The notes: generated by a model from the letters alone, not told the origin. Shown: positions 1 through 6,968, counted from the stretch's first letter. The stretch is 11,333 nt of DNA from Enterobacteriaceae bacterium (GCA_022712475.1 JALAGK010000120.1:1-11333); one strand, 5' to 3'. Numbers and translations are program-made.

Positions 1-108
1 CCGGCGTCGATATCACCGTCAGAAGGTGACGCCACTCAGTCCCGGACTATATAGTCACAGATGAAGCGCTAGAATGCCGGGATCCGGTCTCAGCATGACC
101 GGTGGCGT

Positions 109-150
109 TATGCGGCCAGAAAATACTGACTGATATTTTCAGGCCGCATA
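109..150. terminator. Long inverted repeat, possible bidirectional terminator
   Basis: Two 17-base arms (109-125 and 134-150) pair with a single mismatch around an 8-base loop. The outer half is GC-rich (TATGCGGCC) and the inner half AT-rich (GAAAATA). There is no T-run after the stem on either strand, so it is not a textbook intrinsic terminator. Its place downstream of a minus-strand gene suggests an mRNA 3'-end or bidirectional termination structure. An isolated repeat element is the alternative. Confidence 0.4.
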
Positions 151-190
151 CCGTGAAGTGAATGTCACTGTGAGTACGGCTTCCCGGGTG

Positions 191-219
191 CCAGCGCCCT
201 TTCATCAGAGGCGCGCTGG
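191..219 (-). terminator. Stem-loop after the SDR gene
   Basis: CCAGCGC (191-197) pairs with GCGCTGG (213-219). The stem continues as CCT/AGG after a one-base bulge, leaving an 8-base loop. It lies 6 bases past the dehydrogenase stop codon on the minus strand. No T-run follows, so it may be a 3'-end stabilising structure instead of an intrinsic terminator. Confidence 0.3.
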
Positions 220-225
220 TCACGG

Positions 226-984
226 TTACAGGAACATCCCACCGGACACTTCTATGCGCTGTGCATTCATCCAGCCCAGTTCATCACTTAATAGCGCCGC
301 AATGGCATCACCGATATCATCGGCCTCACCCACGCGTCCCAGTGCCGTTTGCGCGGCAACGAACTGGTTAAGTTGCGTATTGTCGCGCACTGCACCACCG
401 CCAAAATCGGTCGCAATCGCGCCAGGCGCAATGATGTTAGCCGTAATTTGGCGCTCGCCCAGTTCTTTTGCCAGATAGCGGGTGAGCACTTCCATCGCCC
501 CTTTCATTGACGCATAGGCGGCGTAACCGGGCAGGGCAAAGCGCGTCAGCCCGCTTGAAACGTTCAGGATACGTCCACCGTCGGCAATAAGCGGCAGCAG
601 TGCCTGAGTGAGAAAGAATGGTCCTTTGAGATGCAGATTGAACAGCGCGTCAAAATCCTCCTCACGGGTTTGCGTAACAGAAGCATGAAGCCCAGCCCCG
701 GCATTGTTTACTAAATAATCAAAACTATCGCGCTGCCACACCTGGTGTAACTGTTCGTTTACCTGTTGGGCAAACCTGGCAAAGCTGCGGCTGTCAGCTA
801 CATCCAGCGCCAGCGCAACCGCTTTGGCTCCGCGCCGTTCCACTTCCTGCACTACTGCGCGCGCTTCTTCGTCACGGCTGCGGAAGGTGAACAGGGAATC
901 AATTCCCCGTTCAGCCAGCTTAAGAACTGCGTTTTTACCCAATCCACGGTTGCCGCCGGTCACTAATACGATACGTTGCGTCAT
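226..984 (-). CDS. Short-chain dehydrogenase/reductase (SDR) family oxidoreductase
   Basis: A cytoplasmic NAD(P)-dependent oxidoreductase of the classical SDR family, 252 residues and so of normal length. The Rossmann nucleotide-binding motif TGGNRGLG is at residues 9-16 and the structural NNAG motif at 93-96. The catalytic set is Ser143/Ser144 followed by Tyr157-x3-Lys161 (YASMK). A PG motif at 187-188 follows the active site, as in the family. The basic R13 after the glycine motif would suit NADPH, but this is weak evidence. The substrate cannot be read from the sequence. The start is supported by an AGGGG ribosome site 7 bases upstream. The gene is divergent from the LysR gene yhjC with 118 bp between, an arrangement in which the LysR protein often controls the divergent gene. 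That regulation is inferred only. Confidence 0.9.
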   Translation of the reverse strand: MTQRIVLVTGGNRGLGKNAVLKLAERGIDSLFTFRSRDEEARAVVQEVERRGAKAVALALDVADSRSFARFAQQVNEQLHQVWQRDSFDYLVNNAGAGLHASVTQTREEDFDALFNLHLKGPFFLTQALLPLIADGGRILNVSSGLTRFALPGYAAYASMKGAMEVLTRYLAKELGERQITANIIAPGAIATDFGGGAVRDNTQLNQFVAAQTALGRVGEADDIGDAIAALLSDELGWMNAQRIEVSGGMFL

Positions 985-1024
985 GTTTTGCCCCTTTCCG
1001 GATGACTGTCGATTGAGAAAAAGC

Positions 1025-1049
1025 TTATTGGATGCTAATAAAGCAATAA
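1025..1049. promoter_or_regulatory. Candidate LysR-type operator in the SDR/yhjC divergent region
   Basis: TTATTG (1025-1030) and CAATAA (1044-1049) form a perfect 6-bp inverted repeat with a 13-bp AT-rich spacer. It lies 41 bp from the dehydrogenase start and 54 bp from the yhjC start. LysR-type regulators usually bind interrupted dyads between divergent genes. Binding by YhjC is inferred from position only. Confidence 0.35.
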
Positions 1050-1102
1050 AGACGGGTTAATACGCTTCACTGTTTCACTAACGACAACAATACGCCGCCG
1101 AT

Positions 1103-2002
1103 ATGGATAAAATTCATGCAATGCAGCTATTCGTCAGAGTCGCCGAACTGGCGAGCTTTTCACGGGCAGCTGAAACCCTGAGCCTGCCAAAAGGCAGCGT
1201 CTCGCGTCAGATTCAGGCGCTGGAAAATACGCTTGGCACCCGTTTGCTGCATCGCACCACGCGCCGCGTGCAGCTCACCCAGGACGGTATGATTTATTAC
1301 GAGCGCTGCCGGGATTTGCTCGCCAATCTCGATGAGCTGGACAGCCTGTTTTTGCACGATCCCACCAGCGTGAGCGGCCGCCTGCGCGTTGATATGCCGG
1401 TCAGTATTGCCCGTAATCTGGTTATTCCGCGTCTGCCGGGGTTTTTGCAGCAGTATCCCGGTATTGAACTAGAGCTTAGCAGTAGCGACAGGCTGGTGGA
1501 TGTGGTTCAGGAAGGGTTTGACTGCGTAGTACGCGTTGGCGTGTTGCGTGACTCCGGTCTGGTGGCGCGCCAACTCGGTAAGCTGACCCAGCTTAACTGC
1601 GCCAGCCCCGGCTACCTTGAGCGCTTTGGCTGGCCACAAAGTCCGGACGAGTTGACCTCGCACGCGATGGTACACTATGCCTCCACACTCGGAGTGCGCC
1701 CGCCAGGGTTTGAAATCTGGCGCGATGGCCAGGTGCAGTGGATAAAAACCGGTGGTGTATTGACGGTCAACAGTACTGAAACCTACCACGCTGCTTGCCT
1801 CGCCGGGCTGGGCATTATTCAGGTGCCGCGCGTGGGTGTGCGTGATGCATTGCGCCGCGGCGAGCTGGTGGAAGTGATGGCGCACTACCGCGCGGCACCG
1901 CTGCCGGTATCTCTTATCTGGCCACACAGGCGCAATCTGTCGCGCCGGGTGCATCTGTTTATGGAGTGGCTTTCTGAGGTAATGAAAGCGTATGTGGATT
2001 AA
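1103..2002 (+). CDS. yhjC: LysR-family transcriptional regulator YhjC
   Basis: A LysR-type DNA-binding regulator of 299 residues, the length I recall for E. coli YhjC, and starting with the same MDKIHAMQLF. An N-terminal winged helix-turn-helix occupies about residues 1-60 (FSRAAETLSLPKGSVSRQIQ, then LGTRLLHRTTR). The effector-binding/dimerisation domain spans about 90-295, including the GRLRVDMP entry strand and the LTVNSTETYHAACLAGLGI segment. This protein belongs to the CrgA-like LysR group, in which many members act on nearby oxidoreductase genes. The effector is unknown. The ribosome binding site is weak (no clear AGGAG), as is common for autoregulated LysR genes. It is divergent from the SDR gene and upstream of yhjD in the same direction. 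Identification rests on remembered similarity and synteny with yhjD-yhjE. Confidence 0.88.
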   Translation: MDKIHAMQLFVRVAELASFSRAAETLSLPKGSVSRQIQALENTLGTRLLHRTTRRVQLTQDGMIYYERCRDLLANLDELDSLFLHDPTSVSGRLRVDMPVSIARNLVIPRLPGFLQQYPGIELELSSSDRLVDVVQEGFDCVVRVGVLRDSGLVARQLGKLTQLNCASPGYLERFGWPQSPDELTSHAMVHYASTLGVRPPGFEIWRDGQVQWIKTGGVLTVNSTETYHAACLAGLGIIQVPRVGVRDALRRGELVEVMAHYRAAPLPVSLIWPHRRNLSRRVHLFMEWLSEVMKAYVD

Positions 2003-2054
2003 CCATCTGGCACAGCGCAGCTCGGGTATCAGCCATATCCGTTAGCGTCAGGTC

Positions 2055-2060
2055 TATAAT
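2055..2060 (+). promoter_or_regulatory. Candidate -10 element for yhjD
   Basis: A perfect TATAAT lies 43 bp upstream of the preferred yhjD start, inside the 100-bp yhjC-yhjD gap. No convincing -35 hexamer is found 16-18 bp upstream and there is no extended -10 TG. It could be an activator-dependent promoter or a chance match. Confidence 0.3.
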
Positions 2061-2102
2061 TTCATTAAGATCGGGCCAACCCCCTAAAGGACTATGGAGC
2101 CA

Positions 2103-3140
2103 ATGCGTACATCTGATAACGAAAAACGCCCCACCCGTGACCTGAGCTACACGCCGGTTGTGAATCTGGATAAATCGTCATCCGACGAGAAAGAGGGCAA
2201 AGAAAACAGCGCTATCGCGGGCAAATTGCAGCACGTGAATAAAACGGTGAAGCGTATTGAGCGCAACCCCATGGTGGCGCACATCCTGCGTGCTGTGGAA
2301 CGTTTTAACGACCGTCTTGGTAACCAGTTTGGCGCCGCCATTACCTATTTCTCGTTTTTGTCGCTGATCCCCATTCTGATGGTGAGCTTCGCCAGCGCGG
2401 GTTACATTCTCGCTTCGCACCCCACGCTACTGCAGGATATCTTCGATAAAATTCTGGCAAACGTCAGTGACCCTACGCTTGCCCAGACGCTAAAAAGCAC
2501 CATTAACACCGCAGTTCAGCAGCGTACCACCGTGGGGCTGGTGGGGCTTGCCGTGGCACTCTATTCCGGGATTAACTGGATGGGTAACCTGCGCGAAGCA
2601 GTACGTGCCCAGTCGCGCGATGTCTGGGAGCGTGCTCCGCAGGATGAAGAGAAAATCTGGATTAAATACCTGCGCGACTTTATCTCGCTGATTGGTCTGT
2701 TGATTGCGCTGATTGTGACGCTCTCTATCACGTCTATTGCCGGTTCTGCTCAGGCACTTATTATAAGCCTGCTGCATCTTGATTATATTGAGTGGCTCAA
2801 GCCCGCCTGGCGACTGATTGGGTTGGCGATTTCCATTTTTGCCAACTATCTGTTGTTCTTCTGGATTTTCTGGTGCCTGCCGCGCCATCGCCCGCGTAAA
2901 AAAGCGCTGATGCGCGGTACGCTGATTGCGGCAATCGGCTTTGAGGTGATTAAAATCATTATGACCTGGACGCTGCCTGCGCTGGTTAAATCCCCGTCCG
3001 GCGCGGCCTTTGGTTCCGTGTTAGGGCTGATGGCGTTCTTCTATTTCTTCGCTCGCCTGACGCTGTTTTGTGCGGCCTGGATTGCCACTGCCGAGTACAA
3101 AGATGATAAGCCGATGCCGGGCAGACGCCCGCATCAGTAA
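2103..3140 (+). CDS. yhjD: Inner-membrane protein YhjD (YihY/BrkB family)
   Basis: A polytopic inner-membrane protein of the YihY/BrkB family, 345 residues from this start. About 65 hydrophilic N-terminal residues precede conserved family segments (NDRLGNQFGAAITYFSFLS, then GLVGLAVALYSGINWMGNLR). Hydrophobic helices run to the C-terminus (SPSGAAFGSVLGLMAFFYFF). In E. coli a yhjD point mutation is reported to suppress lethality of Kdo-deficient lipopolysaccharide mutants, suggesting a role in transport of lipid A precursors; the native substrate is unsettled. Two in-frame ATGs compete, 2094 and 2103. The AAAGGA at 2086-2091 is only 2 bases from the first, and the N-terminus from the second (MRTSDNEKRPTRDL) aligns with remembered E. 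coli YhjD, so 2103 is preferred. The last codons form a GC hairpin (3113-3135). Confidence 0.88.
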   Translation: MRTSDNEKRPTRDLSYTPVVNLDKSSSDEKEGKENSAIAGKLQHVNKTVKRIERNPMVAHILRAVERFNDRLGNQFGAAITYFSFLSLIPILMVSFASAGYILASHPTLLQDIFDKILANVSDPTLAQTLKSTINTAVQQRTTVGLVGLAVALYSGINWMGNLREAVRAQSRDVWERAPQDEEKIWIKYLRDFISLIGLLIALIVTLSITSIAGSAQALIISLLHLDYIEWLKPAWRLIGLAISIFANYLLFFWIFWCLPRHRPRKKALMRGTLIAAIGFEVIKIIMTWTLPALVKSPSGAAFGSVLGLMAFFYFFARLTLFCAAWIATAEYKDDKPMPGRRPHQ

Positions 3141-3148
3141 TCCTCACG

Positions 3149-3185
3149 TTTCACTCCCCCGTGCTGTCTGCACGGGGGAGTGAAA
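3149..3185 (+). terminator. Strong hairpin downstream of yhjD
   Basis: A perfect 16-bp stem (TTTCACTCCCCCGTGC at 3149-3164 with its complement at 3170-3185) encloses a 5-base loop, 8 bases after the yhjD stop. The 3' side is followed by AAATTC instead of a T-run. It is very stable but not a canonical intrinsic terminator. It probably marks the yhjD mRNA end and separates it from yhjE, which has its own candidate promoter. Confidence 0.55.
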
Positions 3186-3347
3186 AATTCAGCACGAAAA
3201 TCCACCCGGTAACTTTTATTTAACCAGAGTGCAGTTCAATCATCTAAATATGTGCTAAATATCAGCTCCTTCCTTTTGCTCCGCGCTTTAATCACACATT
3301 ATCCACTTTTTGTCTGTTTTTTGTGCAATTCGCGCCAGGCACACGCG

Positions 3348-3377
3348 TTGAAATGTCGCTTTTGCTGTGCGTAATAT
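3348..3377 (+). promoter_or_regulatory. Candidate sigma-70 promoter for yhjE
   Basis: TTGAAA (3348-3353) and TAATAT (3372-3377) are separated by 18 bp, placing a start point about 34 bases before the yhjE ATG. The -35 matches consensus at 5 of 6 positions and the -10 at 4 of 6. The ribosome site ahead of the ATG is weak. Confidence 0.4.
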
Positions 3378-3417
3378 GGACATTCGTTTGTTCAAAAAAC
3401 ATCAATAAGAAAACCGT

Positions 3418-4740
3418 ATGCAAGCATCAATTGCCACAACTGTCGATACCGACCAGACCGCGCCCGTTAACTCGCGCGGCAAGGTGGTGGTCGCCGACCT
3501 AATAGGCACCGCTATCGAATTTTTTGACTTTTATATTTACGCTACTGCCGCAGTGATTGTGTTTCCGCACATCTTCTTCCCGCAGGGCGATGCCACTGCC
3601 GCCACGCTACAGTCGCTGGCCACCTTTGCAATTGCCTTTATTGCGCGCCCGGTGGGATCGGCACTGTTCGGCCACTTTGGGGACAAGGTTGGGCGCAAAG
3701 CCACGCTGGTCGCCTCGTTGCTTACGATGGGTATTTCGACCGTACTGATTGGCCTGCTGCCGGGCTATGAGACAATTGGTGTACTGGCGCCGTTACTGCT
3801 GGCGCTGGCACGCTTCGGTCAGGGGCTGGGTCTGGGTGGAGAATGGGGCGGTGCGGCACTGCTTGCCACCGAAAACGCACCGGCGCACAAGCGTGCGCTG
3901 TACGGTTCTTTCCCGCAGTTGGGTGCGCCGATTGGCTTTTTCTTTGCCAACGGCACCTTCCTGCTGCTCTCCTGGTTGCTCACTGACGAGCAGTTTATGA
4001 GCTGGGGCTGGCGTATTCCGTTTATTTTCTCTGCTGTTCTGGTGCTGATTGGTTTGTATGTGCGCGTCTCGCTGCACGAAAGCCCGGTATTTACCAAAGT
4101 AGCTAAAGAAGGTAAGCGTGTAAAAGTCCCGCTGGGAACGCTGCTGACAAAGCATATGCGCGCTACCATTCTCGGTACGTTCATTATGCTGGCAACCTAC
4201 ACGCTGTTTTACATCATGACGGTGTATTCCATGACCTACAGTACCGCAGCCGTACCAAACGGCCTCGGCTTCTCGCGTAACAGCGTGCTGTGGATGCTGA
4301 TGATGGCGGTAATTGGTTTTGGCGTGATGGTGCCCATTGCCGGGATGCTGGCCGATGCCTTTGGTCGGCGCAAAAGCATGATTGTGATTACCTCGCTAAT
4401 TCTGCTGTTTGCGCTGTTTATGTTCCAGCCGCTGCTCGGCTCAGGTAATCAGGGGCTGGTGATGGTGTTCCTGCTGGTGGGTTTAAGCCTGATGGGGCTG
4501 ACCTTTGGCCCGATGGGGGCGCTGCTGCCGGAGCTGTTTCCGACCGAAGTGCGCTACACCGGCGCGTCGTTCTCGTATAACGTCGCCTCGATTCTTGGTG
4601 CTTCTGTCGCACCATGGATTGCTGCCTGGCTGCAAACCACTTATGGCTTGTTCTGGGTGGGCGTCTATCTGGCCAGTATGGCGGTGATTACGCTTATCGC
4701 CCTGATTTGTACGCACGAGACAAAACACCAGTCGCTGTAA
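3418..4740 (+). CDS. yhjE: MFS metabolite/H+ symporter YhjE
   Basis: An inner-membrane major facilitator superfamily transporter of the metabolite:H+ symporter (MHS) group, the same group as the shikimate carrier ShiA and the proline/betaine carrier ProP. It is 440 residues, the length I recall for E. coli YhjE, with long stretches that look the same (GTAIEFFDFYIYA at 30-42, RFGQGLGLGGEWGGAALL at about 136-153). The MFS signature between helices 2 and 3 is GHFGDKVGRK at 85-94, and its second-half echo is LADAFGRRKS. About 12 hydrophobic helices are visible, with a charged central loop near 215-240. The substrate is not established. It is followed by an intrinsic terminator, so it is probably transcribed alone or as the end of the yhjD-yhjE block. 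Confidence 0.92.
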   Translation: MQASIATTVDTDQTAPVNSRGKVVVADLIGTAIEFFDFYIYATAAVIVFPHIFFPQGDATAATLQSLATFAIAFIARPVGSALFGHFGDKVGRKATLVASLLTMGISTVLIGLLPGYETIGVLAPLLLALARFGQGLGLGGEWGGAALLATENAPAHKRALYGSFPQLGAPIGFFFANGTFLLLSWLLTDEQFMSWGWRIPFIFSAVLVLIGLYVRVSLHESPVFTKVAKEGKRVKVPLGTLLTKHMRATILGTFIMLATYTLFYIMTVYSMTYSTAAVPNGLGFSRNSVLWMLMMAVIGFGVMVPIAGMLADAFGRRKSMIVITSLILLFALFMFQPLLGSGNQGLVMVFLLVGLSLMGLTFGPMGALLPELFPTEVRYTGASFSYNVASILGASVAPWIAAWLQTTYGLFWVGVYLASMAVITLIALICTHETKHQSL

Positions 4741-4747
4741 CCTGCTG

Positions 4748-4780
4748 GCTCTCCCCTGTTGAGGGGAGAGCTTTCTGTCT
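4748..4780 (+). terminator. Rho-independent terminator of yhjE
   Basis: GCTCTCCCCT (4748-4757) pairs perfectly with AGGGGAGAGC (4762-4771) around a GTTG tetraloop, followed by the T-rich TTTCTGTCTGT. It begins 8 bases after the yhjE stop. Confidence 0.8.
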
Positions 4781-4783
4781 GTC

Positions 4784-4830
4784 AGTAATAAGATGCCCGC
4801 TGGTGCCTGTATGAGTGGGTATTTATTACT
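4784..4830 (-). terminator. Imperfect hairpin between convergent genes
   Basis: AGTAATAA (4784-4791) and TTATTACT (4823-4830) are perfect complements, and the stem continues inward imperfectly through CCC/GGG. It lies past the stop of the minus-strand OB-fold gene and after the yhjE terminator. It could help terminate the minus-strand transcript, but there is no clear T-run. Confidence 0.3.
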
Positions 4831-4849
4831 CTGCGGCGCGTTTAACGGA

Positions 4850-5242
4850 TTAACGTTTTTCGAAATGGCTTACCCGCAGGCGAGGTGGGGTTTGCTTTTT
4901 ATCGATAGCTCCCTGTACGGTCACGTTATCACCTGGTGCAACGGTGGCGTTGTTAAAGACTGCCGCCGGAATGACGGCGTCGATTTGCCCGCTGTCATCG
5001 CGCAACAGGTACACATCCTCACCCTGTTTTTTCTCCAGTTGCCCTTGTATCTGTACGCTTGTGCCATCGGCCTGATGTTTAACCTCAGAGATGGTAACTC
5101 GTTGCGTTTTTTCCGCGAGCGCGGCGTTTTTTGCATCGTTTGGCGTCAACTGATGCGGAGTTTGTGATGGTGTATCTGCTGCATGTGCTGCCATTAACGG
5201 GAGAAAAGTGCCCGCAAGAATAATACGTTTCCAGGTTTTCAT
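4850..5242 (-). CDS. Secreted YdeI/YgiW-type (BOF family) OB-fold stress protein
   Basis: A small periplasmic protein of the bacterial OB-fold (BOF/YgiW-YdeI) family, 130 residues from the start chosen here. The start gives a clear signal peptide (MKTWKRIILAGTFLPLMAAHA, cut after AHA) and has AGGAG 6 bases upstream. A longer reading from 5281 would put 13 hydrophilic residues before the signal peptide and is unlikely. The OB-fold core covers about residues 45-128: GTSVQIQGQLEKK, VYLLRDDSGQIDAVIP, DNVTVQGAIDKK and the ending RLRVSHFEKR. The ending is closer to what I recall of YdeI than of YgiW. Family members are linked to tolerance of hydrogen peroxide, cadmium, acid or cationic peptides, apparently by binding small ligands in the periplasm. 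It is convergent with yhjE and divergent from the nucleoside transporter gene. Confidence 0.82.
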   Translation of the reverse strand: MKTWKRIILAGTFLPLMAAHAADTPSQTPHQLTPNDAKNAALAEKTQRVTISEVKHQADGTSVQIQGQLEKKQGEDVYLLRDDSGQIDAVIPAAVFNNATVAPGDNVTVQGAIDKKQTPPRLRVSHFEKR

Positions 5243-5395
5243 CGGGTGCTCCTGTACGTAGTGGTCAGTAAAGCCTGGCACAGGACCGCCCTTTTCCCCA
5301 GCGGGAGATGCGTTATGCCGTGGGGTGTTGAGAAACTGGATGAATGGGAAATGAACAAGTCAGTGTAAGAGGAGGAGATTTCTCCAGGAATTTTC

Positions 5396-5423
5396 GTTAT
5401 AAAGACTGCAATATCTCTGTCAC
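5396..5423 (-). promoter_or_regulatory. Candidate promoter of the OB-fold gene
   Basis: On the minus strand GTGACA (5418-5423) and TATAAC (5396-5401) lie 16 bp apart, each matching the sigma-70 consensus at 5 of 6 positions. A start near 5389 would give a leader of about 145 bases. Confidence 0.4.
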
Positions 5424-5425
5424 AT

Positions 5426-5441
5426 TGTGATCTTACACTCA
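5426..5441. promoter_or_regulatory. Weak CRP-like site
   Basis: TGTGATCTTACACTCA keeps a perfect left half-site (TGTGA) with correct 6-bp spacing, but only 3 of 5 bases in the right half. Its centre is about 59-62 bp upstream of the expected start of the transporter operon, a usual class I activation position. Catabolite control would suit a nucleoside-use operon, but the match is weak. Confidence 0.25.
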
Positions 5442-5457
5442 TTTTTGAGTTATTGGG

Positions 5458-5485
5458 TTGCCAGTTCTACGCGAGTAGATAAAGT
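5458..5485 (+). promoter_or_regulatory. Candidate promoter of the nucleoside operon
   Basis: TTGCCA (5458-5463, 5 of 6 to consensus) and TAAAGT (5480-5485, 4 of 6) are spaced 16 bp. The spacer contains almost exactly the first operator-like repeat, so a bound repressor would block polymerase directly. TATATG at 5485-5490 is an alternative -10 with a poor spacing. Confidence 0.4.
5466..5481. promoter_or_regulatory. Operator-like repeat O1 (LacI-type)
   Basis: TCTACGCGAGTAGATA. Its first 14 bases form a near-palindrome with 6 of 7 positions symmetric around a central CG, the usual shape of a LacI-family operator. It is identical to a second copy at 5509. The likely binder is the LacI-family protein encoded at 7063-8088. 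Confidence 0.65.
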
Positions 5486-5508
5486 ATATGGCGCATCATA
5501 AGCAGGAA

Positions 5509-5524
5509 TCTACGCGAGTAGATA
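5509..5524. promoter_or_regulatory. Operator-like repeat O2 (LacI-type)
   Basis: The second exact copy of TCTACGCGAGTAGATA, 43 bp (about four helical turns) downstream of O1 and 49 bp ahead of the transporter ATG. The spacing puts both on the same face of the helix. It lies after the expected transcription start, where a repressor would act as a roadblock or form a short loop with O1. Confidence 0.65.
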
Positions 5525-5573
5525 TCGCGTTAACGCGAATGAAACGGATATTCCAACACCGGGGAATTTTTAC

Positions 5574-6968
5574 ATGAGCAACGATACTTCCGCTGTGCCA
5601 ACTGGCGACGCGGCACATGCAGCACAGGAACGCCTGGCGACAGATGAAGGACGCAGAGACTTCCGGCGCGCTACGTTTTCCTGCTGGCTTGGCACAACGA
5701 TGGAGTACGCTGACTTTGCGCTATACGGCCTTGCCGCAGGCATTATCTTTGGGGACGTCTTTTTCCCCGAGGCAACGCCGGTCATGGCGCTTCTTTCAAG
5801 CTTTGCTGCCTGGTCGGTGGGCTTTATTGCCCGTCCGATAGGCGCGCTGCTGTTTGGCTGGATTGGTGACCGTCACGGCCGTAAGGTCGTGATGGTCACG
5901 ACTATTGCCTTAATGGGGCTGTCTACAACCCTGATTGGCCTGATTCCGAGCTACGCATCTATCGGCGTGTGGGCGCCGACTTGTCTTGTTATTCTGCGCT
6001 TCTCCCAGGGGTTGGGAGCAGGCGCGGAACTGTCCGGCGGTACCGTGATGCTGGGCGAATACGCGCCGCCCAAGCGGCGCGGGCTGGTATCATCTGTTAT
6101 TGCGCTGGGTTCTAACAGCGGCACGCTGCTGGCATCCCTCATCTGGCTACTGGTGCTGCAGATGGATAAAGAGAGCCTGATGAGCTGGGGCTGGCGTATT
6201 CCATTCCTTGGCAGCATGCTGATTGCCATTGTGGCACTGTTTATTCGTCGCCACATGCGTGAGACACCGGTGTTTGAGCGCCAGAAAGCGCTGCTAGAAG
6301 CTCAGCGTCGTGAGGCGATGGAGCGTGGTGTTGTGGCACAGCAGCAGGATACCCGCAGCTTCTGGCGTCGTACCCGTGCATTCTGGACCATGGTAGGCCT
6401 GCGTATTGGCGAGAATGGTCCGTCATATCTCGCACAGGGCTTTATCATTGGTTATGTGGCAAAAGTACTGATGGTCGATAAATCGGTGCCGACCACTGCC
6501 GTGTTTATCGCTTCTCTACTGGGTTTTGCGGTTATTCCGCTGGCGGGCTGGTTGTCTGACCGTTTTGGCCGCCGGATTACCTACCGCTGGTTCTGTTTCT
6601 TACTCATCCTTTACGCGTTCCCGGCCTTTATGCTGCTGGACTCCCGTGACCCTATGATTGTGATTCCGACTATTGTTGTTGGTATGTCGCTGGCGTCGCT
6701 GGGTATCTTCGGCGTGCAGGCGGCGTGGGGTGTGGAGCTGTTTGGTGTGACGAACCGTTACACCAAAATGGCGGTGGCGAAAGAGCTGGGCTCAATTATC
6801 TCCGGCGGTACCGCACCGCTGGTGGCGGCGGCACTACTGTCCTGGGCCGGCCATTGGTGGCCGGTGGCGACCTACTTTATGGTAATGGCATCCATTGGGC
6901 TTATTACAACGTTCTTCGCACCAGAAACCCGGGGCCGAGACCTGAATTTGCCGGAAGACGCGATTTAA
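5574..6968 (+). CDS. MHS-family MFS transporter, probable nucleoside importer
   Basis: An inner-membrane MFS transporter of the metabolite:H+ symporter group, 464 residues. A hydrophilic N-terminus of about 32 residues precedes helix 1, which carries the group signature in the form GTTMEYADFALYG (40-52). The MFS motif is GWIGDRHGRK at 95-104 and its second-half echo is LSDRFGRRITYR. A long charged loop near residues 222-265 joins the two halves. It is related to but clearly distinct from yhjE upstream. The start has GGGGA 8 bases upstream. It is the first gene of an apparent operon with a LacI-family regulator and a nucleoside hydrolase, so a nucleoside is the most likely substrate. This is inferred from context; the sequence alone does not fix the substrate. 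Confidence 0.88.
   Translation: MSNDTSAVPTGDAAHAAQERLATDEGRRDFRRATFSCWLGTTMEYADFALYGLAAGIIFGDVFFPEATPVMALLSSFAAWSVGFIARPIGALLFGWIGDRHGRKVVMVTTIALMGLSTTLIGLIPSYASIGVWAPTCLVILRFSQGLGAGAELSGGTVMLGEYAPPKRRGLVSSVIALGSNSGTLLASLIWLLVLQMDKESLMSWGWRIPFLGSMLIAIVALFIRRHMRETPVFERQKALLEAQRREAMERGVVAQQQDTRSFWRRTRAFWTMVGLRIGENGPSYLAQGFIIGYVAKVLMVDKSVPTTAVFIASLLGFAVIPLAGWLSDRFGRRITYRWFCFLLILYAFPAFMLLDSRDPMIVIPTIVVGMSLASLGIFGVQAAWGVELFGVTNRYTKMAVAKELGSIISGGTAPLVAAALLSWAGHWWPVATYFMVMASIGLITTFFAPETRGRDLNLPEDAI

Larger units (their letters stand above)
1..225. other. Left-edge non-coding stretch with hairpins
   Basis: No supportable gene is seen here. All three plus-strand frames open at the left edge reach a stop within the first 64 bases, so at most the last few codons of an upstream gene could be present, and I cannot identify one. 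The stretch holds a long hairpin (109-150) and a second stem-loop (191-219) just past the stop codon of the minus-strand dehydrogenase. It looks like the 3' boundary of that gene and possibly of a convergent neighbour outside the window. Confidence 0.5.
5243..5573. other. 331-bp divergent control region
   Basis: This gene-free stretch separates the OB-fold gene (minus) from the MHS transporter gene (plus). It holds a candidate minus-strand promoter (5396-5423), a CRP-like site (5426-5441), a candidate plus-strand promoter (5458-5485) and two identical operator-like repeats (5466-5481 and 5509-5524). A small dyad, GGAGA-TT-TCTCC (5374-5385), lies near the expected start of the minus-strand transcript, whose leader would be about 145 bases. 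Confidence 0.6.

Noticed and set aside
1..64. C-terminal end of an upstream plus-strand gene
   Set aside because: Each frame stops within at most 20 codons, and none of the short peptides could be recognised or supported.
158..478. 106-residue plus-strand frame at the left edge
   Set aside because: It overlaps the SDR gene in antisense and has a low-complexity Ser/Pro/Ala composition typical of a chance frame.
1469..1954. 161-residue minus-strand frame within yhjC
   Set aside because: It is a shadow of the LysR gene on the other strand, with no start signal or family motif.
4793..5167. Plus-strand 124-residue frame opposite the OB-fold gene
   Set aside because: It lies antisense to a gene with a clear signal peptide, ribosome site and family motifs; the frame has no recognisable protein features.
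5466..5524. The two 16-bp repeats as the start of a CRISPR array or plasmid iterons
   Set aside because: There are only two copies, the unit is a short near-palindrome, and they sit in a promoter next to a LacI-family gene, so operators explain them better.
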